19,148 nt of DNA from Anaeromyxobacter dehalogenans (GTDB taxonomy: Bacteria > Myxococcota_A > UBA9042 > DTJE01). Below, one piece after another: positions 14,574-19,148 of the stretch (position 1 is its first letter; each line of letters opens with the position of its first letter). Position numbers and translations under genes: made by a program. A model generated the notes under the pieces. That model saw nothing but the letters and a program-made list of their open reading frames with translations. It searched no databases and was not told the DNA's origin. Where the stretch lies: positions 1-19,148 of the forward strand of contig DYKK01000023.1 of assembly GCA_020722625.1 (NCBI GenBank). The letters are read 5' to 3'.

Positions 14574-17500
14574 ATGAAGCAGCGAGGGTGGGTCGTTTCG
14601 CTGGTCGGGGTGCTGTGGACGGTCGGGGCTGCGGCCCAGACCGGGGGCGAGTCCCAGCCGGCCCCGGCGGAGGGGGCGCCGGGAGCGGCGAGGGGCGGCC
14701 AGTACACGCTCGAGCAGTTCGAGCGCGGCGCGATGGACGCGGAGGTCGCCGCGAAACTCGAGCAGATCTCGGCCCTGCGGCGCCAGCAGATCGCGAAACT
14801 CGAGGAACTGCTGAAGAACCCCTACTACGAGAACAAGGCCGAGGTCTATTTCCGGCTGGCCGAGGCGTACTGGGAGGAGGGCCTGTACCAGTACCTGCAG
14901 GCGCGCAGGGCCTACGACGACGCCTTGGCGAAGTTCGAGGCCGGCACGCTGTCCGAGAAGCCGGCGGAACCGGTCGAGGACTACTCGACGTCGCTCGAGT
15001 ACTACCGCAAGGTCCTGCGCGAGTTCCCGAACTACGCCCGCATTGACGAGGTGATCTACTACCTGGGCAAGGGGGCGCTGAAGGAGGGAAAGACCCGGCA
15101 CGACCGGGCCCTGCGCAAGGAGGGCGTCGAGTACCTGAACCGCCTGGTGCAGAACTACCCGAACTCGCGGTTCATCGCGAACGCCCACCTCGCGCTCGGT
15201 GAATACTATTTCGAGACGAACTCTCTCTACTATGCGAAAATCCACTACGAGAAGATCATCCAGAACTTCCCGAAGTCCCCGATGTACAACTACGCGCTCT
15301 ACAAGCTGGGGTGGGTCTATTTCAACCTGCGCGAGTTCGACAAGACCATCGAGACCTTCCACCAGGTGGTCGAGCACGTGTCCAAGGCGAAGGGCAAGGG
15401 GGTCGTGGAGTTCCGCGAACAGGCGCTCAACGACCTGGTCGTGACGTACGCCGAGGTGGACGACGGCTGGGTCCTGGCGCGGGACTACTTCCTGAAGGTC
15501 CTGCCCGAGGAGCAGGCCTACAAGAAACTGCGGGCCCTGGCGGACCTGTACGTGGCCCAGGACAAGGACGCGGATGCGGTGGCGCTCTTCCGCCACTTCA
15601 TCGAGCGCGAGAAGACGACCCCGGCGATCCCCGAGTACTACCGGATCATCCTGGGCATCCACAAGAAGGTCAACGACGTACCGACGCTGGATCGCGTCGT
15701 GGCCGAGGCCCTGGACTACTTCAAGCCCAACGGGACGTGGCGGACGGTCGTGGAGAAGCGCGCCCCGGAGGCGGTCCAGGAGGCCGACGCCCTGTGCGAG
15801 GAGTACCTGCACTGGCTCGCGAACCACTATCACCAGGAGGCGCAGCGCCTGAACGACGACGGGCTGTATCGTCGCGCCGCCGAGAAGTACGCGATCTACC
15901 TGTCGCGGTTCTCGAACTCGCAGAACGCGTATCGCGTCAACTTTTACTACGCTGAAATTCTTTATGACAGGATGCACGACTACGAAACCGCGGCCGGGCA
16001 ATACAAGAAGGTCATCGAGCGTGACACGAAGGGCGAACTGGTCGAGGACGCGGCCCTGGGCGTCATCCACTGCTACGAGGAGATGATGGTCGCGGCCGGG
16101 CTCCGGGAGCGGGCCAAGGGGGGCCGGGACATCGAGGTCGTCAAGGTGGACCCGAAGAAGGCGTCCGCCCCGATCCCCGAGACGGACCTGCACCCGCTCG
16201 AGACGGAGTACGTGGCTGCGTCGGACCATTACGTCAGCCTGCTGACCGACCTGATCAAGGACCCGGAAGTCCGCAAGAAGAACCCGGAACGCGGCGAGAA
16301 GATCCCCGAGATCATGTTCATCGCGGCCCAGGTCTTCTACCGCCACGGGAAGTTCGCGCAGGCGGTCAAGCGGCTCAAGGTCCTGTTCGAGTACGACCCG
16401 TCGTCCAGGTTCGCGGCATACGCGGTCTTCACGCTGCTGGATGCGTACCAGCGGCTCAAGCAGTGGCCGAGGGTGGAGGAGTGGGCCCGCAAACTGATCG
16501 CGGCGAAGAACTTCACCGTCAAGAGCCGCAAGGACCTCGAGAAGATCGTGGCCATCGCCATGACCGAAAACGCGCGGCTGCTCTCGACGGAGCGCAAGTA
16601 CACGGACGCGATCCGCGAGGCCATGCGCGTCTATGAGGAGTTCCGCGGGGACGAGAAGACGGCGTCCAGGGCCCTGTTCAACGTGGCGGCCCTGTACGAA
16701 GGGCAGAAGAACGTGGACATGGCGGTCAAGACGTACCTGCGGGTCGTCAAGGAGTACCCGAAGTCCGAGGTGGCGCCGGAGGCCCTCTACACGATCGCCC
16801 TGATCTACGAGAACCAGACCCTGTTCGAGAAGGCGGCCGAGTACTTCGAGGACCTGGAGCGCTTCAAGGACTACAAGGGGACGCCGGACGCCTTGCAGAA
16901 CGCGGGCCTGATCCGGGAGGCGCTCGGGGAATACGACGGCGCGATCGAGGCGTACCGGAAGTTCATCAAACTGTTCCCGACGCACGCGGAAGCGCCCCGC
17001 GTGGCGCTGAGGATCGGACTCGTCCTCGAGAGCATGGACAACCCGAAGGCGTACCAGCGGGCGCACGACCATTACACGGCGTGGCTCAAGAAGTACAAGG
17101 GGGCGGTCGCGCTTGGGGTCGAGGCGATGGCGCGGGCGGGCGCGGCCCTGAAGAAGGTGGACAAGGTCAAGCACCGCAAGGCGATCGAGGCCCTGTTCGC
17201 CGAGGCGCTGCGGGTCTTCGCGAAACTGACCGACCCCGAGGCCGTGAAGCGCTCGAAGCGGTTCGCGGCCCAGGCCGCGTTCGAACTCGCGGACTACGCT
17301 TACGACGACTTCTCGGCCCTGCGGATCCCCTCGACCCTGGACCCGCGCGTGCTCAAGAAGGCGCTCCAGGCCAAGGCCGAGGCCCAGCAGAGGGCCGAGA
17401 AGATGTTCGAGGACGTCCTCCAGTACAAGTCCGGCGGGTGGTCCGCGGGCGCCCTGTTCAAGATCGGGCTCCTGTACTACGAGTTCGCGAAGGAACTGAA

Positions 17501-17828
17501 CGAGGTGCCGGTGCCGGAGGGCCTGGACCCCGAGACCGAGGTCGAGTACCAGGCGATCCTCGACGAGATCGCGCGGCCCGTGTGGGACAAGTCCCTCAAG
17601 GCCTTCGAGCGCGCGCTCAGACTCGCGCACGAGGAAAAGGTTTACAACCTGTACTCGAAGGCGTGCGGCGAATACGCGGTCAAGGTGAACCCCGAGACGT
17701 TCCCGGTCGCGGGCGATGACCTGGTCGAGGCGCACCACACGCGAGACACGGTCACGGCCACGAGCTTCGTCCGCTCGCTGCGCCGGGGCGACGTCGAGGT
17801 CAAGATGGTCGAGGAGGCGGGCCGATGA
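14574..17828 (+). CDS. gltD: Large periplasmic TPR protein, GltD/AgmU-like
   Basis: A 1084-residue protein made almost wholly of TPR/TolA-binding-like helical repeats after a signal peptide (MKQRGWVVSLVGVLWTVGAAA, then QTGG). The ATG at 14574 is preferred to an in-frame TTG at 14559 because it starts the signal peptide cleanly behind GAGGT (14564-14568). Typical repeats include AEVYFRLAEAYWEEGLYQYL, NAHLALGEYYFETNSLYYAK, YNYALYKLGWVYFNLREFDK, EALYTIALIYENQTLFEKAA and NAGLIREALGEYDGAIEAYR. There are no catalytic motifs, as expected for a scaffold. Size, composition and position directly before a TPR lipoprotein match gltD (agmU), which precedes gltE (aglT) in Myxococcus and encodes a component of the gliding complex. 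The stop overlaps the next start (ATGA), so the two products are probably made in coupled fashion. The gene name rests on architecture and order, not on a search. Confidence 0.7.
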   Translation: MKQRGWVVSLVGVLWTVGAAAQTGGESQPAPAEGAPGAARGGQYTLEQFERGAMDAEVAAKLEQISALRRQQIAKLEELLKNPYYENKAEVYFRLAEAYWEEGLYQYLQARRAYDDALAKFEAGTLSEKPAEPVEDYSTSLEYYRKVLREFPNYARIDEVIYYLGKGALKEGKTRHDRALRKEGVEYLNRLVQNYPNSRFIANAHLALGEYYFETNSLYYAKIHYEKIIQNFPKSPMYNYALYKLGWVYFNLREFDKTIETFHQVVEHVSKAKGKGVVEFREQALNDLVVTYAEVDDGWVLARDYFLKVLPEEQAYKKLRALADLYVAQDKDADAVALFRHFIEREKTTPAIPEYYRIILGIHKKVNDVPTLDRVVAEALDYFKPNGTWRTVVEKRAPEAVQEADALCEEYLHWLANHYHQEAQRLNDDGLYRRAAEKYAIYLSRFSNSQNAYRVNFYYAEILYDRMHDYETAAGQYKKVIERDTKGELVEDAALGVIHCYEEMMVAAGLRERAKGGRDIEVVKVDPKKASAPIPETDLHPLETEYVAASDHYVSLLTDLIKDPEVRKKNPERGEKIPEIMFIAAQVFYRHGKFAQAVKRLKVLFEYDPSSRFAAYAVFTLLDAYQRLKQWPRVEEWARKLIAAKNFTVKSRKDLEKIVAIAMTENARLLSTERKYTDAIREAMRVYEEFRGDEKTASRALFNVAALYEGQKNVDMAVKTYLRVVKEYPKSEVAPEALYTIALIYENQTLFEKAAEYFEDLERFKDYKGTPDALQNAGLIREALGEYDGAIEAYRKFIKLFPTHAEAPRVALRIGLVLESMDNPKAYQRAHDHYTAWLKKYKGAVALGVEAMARAGAALKKVDKVKHRKAIEALFAEALRVFAKLTDPEAVKRSKRFAAQAAFELADYAYDDFSALRIPSTLDPRVLKKALQAKAEAQQRAEKMFEDVLQYKSGGWSAGALFKIGLLYYEFAKELNEVPVPEGLDPETEVEYQAILDEIARPVWDKSLKAFERALRLAHEEKVYNLYSKACGEYAVKVNPETFPVAGDDLVEAHHTRDTVTATSFVRSLRRGDVEVKMVEEAGR

Positions 17829-19148
17829 GGAGGACATTCTGGCGTCTTGCGGTGCCGTGCGCGGTCCTGTCGTGCGCGGGACCCACGAAGCAGGTCGCGG
17901 AGAGACCGGCCGAGGTCGCGCCCGCGCCCGAGGCCCGGCCCGAGGAAGAGGAACTCGTCGAACGTCAGGTCGTGGTGCCGGCCGAGCCCCAGTACGTCGA
18001 GGGGGTGGACCACGCGGCCCAGGACGCCTTCCGGAAGGGGGTGGTGGCCGTGTTCCAGAACCCGCCGGACTACGCGACCGCGCGCGCGGCCTTCGAAGAG
18101 GCCATCTCGAAGGACCGGGCCTTCCTGGAGGCGTACTTCAACCTCGGGATGCTGTACGAGCGCACCGGCAAGCCCGAGAAGGCGATCGAGGTCTATCAGA
18201 GCGCGTTGGATGCGAATCCCGGCACCCTCGACGCCCAGGGATACATCGGCAAGGTCTATCTGGCGCTGTCGAAGAGGGCCAAGGACGCGGGGGACCCGGC
18301 GAAGGCCGCAGAATACGAGCAGAAGGCCAAGGCCCTCTTCGACGGGATCATCGCGAAGGACCCGGACAACGTGACCGCGAACAACGCCCTGGCCCTGTAC
18401 TGGCTGTTCCGCGGGGACCGGGACACGGCCGAGGACTTCGTGAAGAAGGTCCTGATGGTGGAACCGCGCAACGTGGTGGCCCTGAACACGCGCGGGCTCA
18501 TCAACCTGATGGCCGGGAAGGTCCGGATTGCGCGGTGGGTCTTCGAGGAGAAGGCCCTCAAGGAGGACCCGAACTCGGTGGAGGCATGGACCAACCTCGG
18601 CCTGACGTACCTGAAGATGGACCAGACGCCCGAGGCGGTCGCGTCCTTCGAAAAGGCGATCACCCTGGACCCGGACAATGTGCCGGCGCGGCTGAACGTC
18701 GCGGCGATCTACCTGGATTACCTGCACTACCAGGCGGCCCTGGACGAATACGAGGCGGTCCTGCGCCTGGTGCCCGACCACCCGGAGGCCCTGATCGGGT
18801 CCGGGTCGTGCCTGCTGGGACTGCACCGCCCCGAGGAGGCCGTCCGGCGCTGGGAGGCGGCCCTGAAGGCGAACCCCGGGATCGCGGCGCTGTGGGCGCG
18901 GGTCGGCAAGGTCTATGAACTGACCTTGCAGAAACTGGACCTGGCCATCGCGGCCTACGAGACGTACATCCGCCTGGCGAACCCGCCCGCGAACGACCCG
19001 ATCGTGGCGAAACTGCCGGTCCTGAAACAGATCCAGGCCCAGGGCGGGATGAAGATGCCCGAGCCTGAGCCCGAGCCCCAGCCCGCGCCTGGGGGGGAAG
19101 GCGGGGAGGCCCCGGCCCCGGAACCCGCGACGCCGGACTCCGGGAATC
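17825..19148 (+). CDS. gltE: TPR lipoprotein, GltE/AglT-like, truncated by the window end
   Basis: The frame is open from the ATG at 17825 to the window edge (441 codons seen, no stop). It begins with a lipoprotein signal (MRRTFWRLAVPCAVLSC) whose VLSC lipobox places the lipidated Cys at residue 17, followed by a Pro/Glu-rich spacer to about residue 60. TPR units follow: AYFNLGMLYERTGKPEKAIE, AQGYIGKVYLALSKRAKD, NALALYWLFRGDRDTAEDF, AWTNLGLTYLKMDQTPEAVA, RLNVAAIYLDYLHYQAALDE and ALWARVGKVYELTLQKLDLA, ending near residue 395. A tail rich in Pro, Glu, Ala and Gly starts at ~412. In Myxococcus, GltE (AglT) is a TPR lipoprotein of the gliding machinery encoded just after gltD; this gene overlaps the GltD-like gene by four bases, the same order. 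The +2 residue after the lipidated Cys is Ala, compatible with outer-membrane sorting. Confidence 0.75.
   Translation, partial: MRRTFWRLAVPCAVLSCAGPTKQVAERPAEVAPAPEARPEEEELVERQVVVPAEPQYVEGVDHAAQDAFRKGVVAVFQNPPDYATARAAFEEAISKDRAFLEAYFNLGMLYERTGKPEKAIEVYQSALDANPGTLDAQGYIGKVYLALSKRAKDAGDPAKAAEYEQKAKALFDGIIAKDPDNVTANNALALYWLFRGDRDTAEDFVKKVLMVEPRNVVALNTRGLINLMAGKVRIARWVFEEKALKEDPNSVEAWTNLGLTYLKMDQTPEAVASFEKAITLDPDNVPARLNVAAIYLDYLHYQAALDEYEAVLRLVPDHPEALIGSGSCLLGLHRPEEAVRRWEAALKANPGIAALWARVGKVYELTLQKLDLAIAAYETYIRLANPPANDPIVAKLPVLKQIQAQGGMKMPEPEPEPQPAPGGEGGEAPAPEPATPDSGN

Noticed and set aside
11858..14707. Minus-strand open frame opposite the beta-barrel and GltC-like genes
   Set aside because: It spans two real genes and their gap with no motif of its own, the same compositional artefact.
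901..15048. Ile-Asp often written ATT-GAC rather than ATC-GAC
   Set aside because: About five against two cases is too few to call a bias, and ATCGAC is not part of the avoided GTMKAC set.
14310..17837. Minus-strand open frame of over 1,000 codons opposite the GltD-like gene
   Set aside because: A shadow of the TPR gene caused by strong third-position G/C; its product is Leu/Val/Arg/Asp-rich with no signal peptide, start signal or recognisable domain.
1..19148. Near absence of CTAG
   Set aside because: CTAG is rare in most proteobacterial-type genomes, so this is not specific evidence for restriction pressure, unlike the AGCT and GTMKAC patterns.
1..19148. Search for tRNA, rRNA, CRISPR arrays, insertion sequences and att sites
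   Set aside because: Nearly all of the window is coding and the gaps are short; I saw no cloverleaf, direct-repeat array, transposase motif or terminal inverted repeats.

Overview
The window is a dense, very G+C-rich stretch (roughly 70% by eye) of bacterial chromosome. Every gene I can support lies on the + strand. A split glycyl-tRNA synthetase (glyQ, glyS), a following pyruvate phosphate dikinase, many lipoprotein signals, and TPR and outer-membrane proteins resembling the Myxococcus gliding (Glt) machinery together suggest a member of the Myxococcota or a related deltaproteobacterial lineage. I cannot place it more precisely from sequence alone.

Layout. (1) Positions 1-412: the C-terminal end of an AAA+/DUF4143 ATPase, followed by a strong hairpin. 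(2) Positions 413-600: a 188-bp gap with a candidate promoter ahead of glyQ. (3) Positions 601-9870: a tightly packed run of glyQ, glyS, ppdK and two lipoprotein genes. Joints are ATGA overlaps or gaps of a few bases, so all five are probably co-transcribed. The two lipoproteins are predicted secreted beta-propeller-like proteins, and the second carries three Asp-rich calcium-loop repeats. (4) Positions 9871-10003: the only sizeable gap in the second half. It holds a hairpin, a palindrome and a good sigma70-type promoter. (5) Positions 10004-19148: five genes. They are a VWA-domain cysteine-rich lipoprotein, a small outer-membrane beta-barrel protein, two periplasmic TPR proteins (GltC-like and GltD/AgmU-like) and a TPR lipoprotein (GltE/AglT-like) that runs off the window end.

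How the genes may work together. The last five genes encode secreted or outer-membrane products. Their order (beta-barrel, GltC-like, GltD-like, GltE-like) resembles parts of the Myxococcus Glt envelope complex, which couples an inner-membrane motor to outer-membrane adhesion sites. A VWA lipoprotein (CglB) is the known adhesin of that complex, so the VWA protein here is a candidate equivalent. No motor gene is visible; more glt genes may lie downstream. The two beta-propeller lipoproteins sit directly upstream and may be unrecognised accessory surface components, although they appear to be transcribed with the translation and metabolic genes.

At the base-composition level two short words are strikingly scarce. 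GTMKAC (the AccI-type site) appears to be absent, and AGCT is present only about six times. Both are avoided through synonymous codon choice (Val-Tyr as GTC-TAT, Val-Asp as GTG-GAC, Lys-Leu as AAA-CTN, Glu-Leu as GAA-CTN, Gln-Leu as CAG-TTG). This suggests past or present restriction pressure. No tRNA, rRNA, CRISPR array, insertion sequence or origin was seen.
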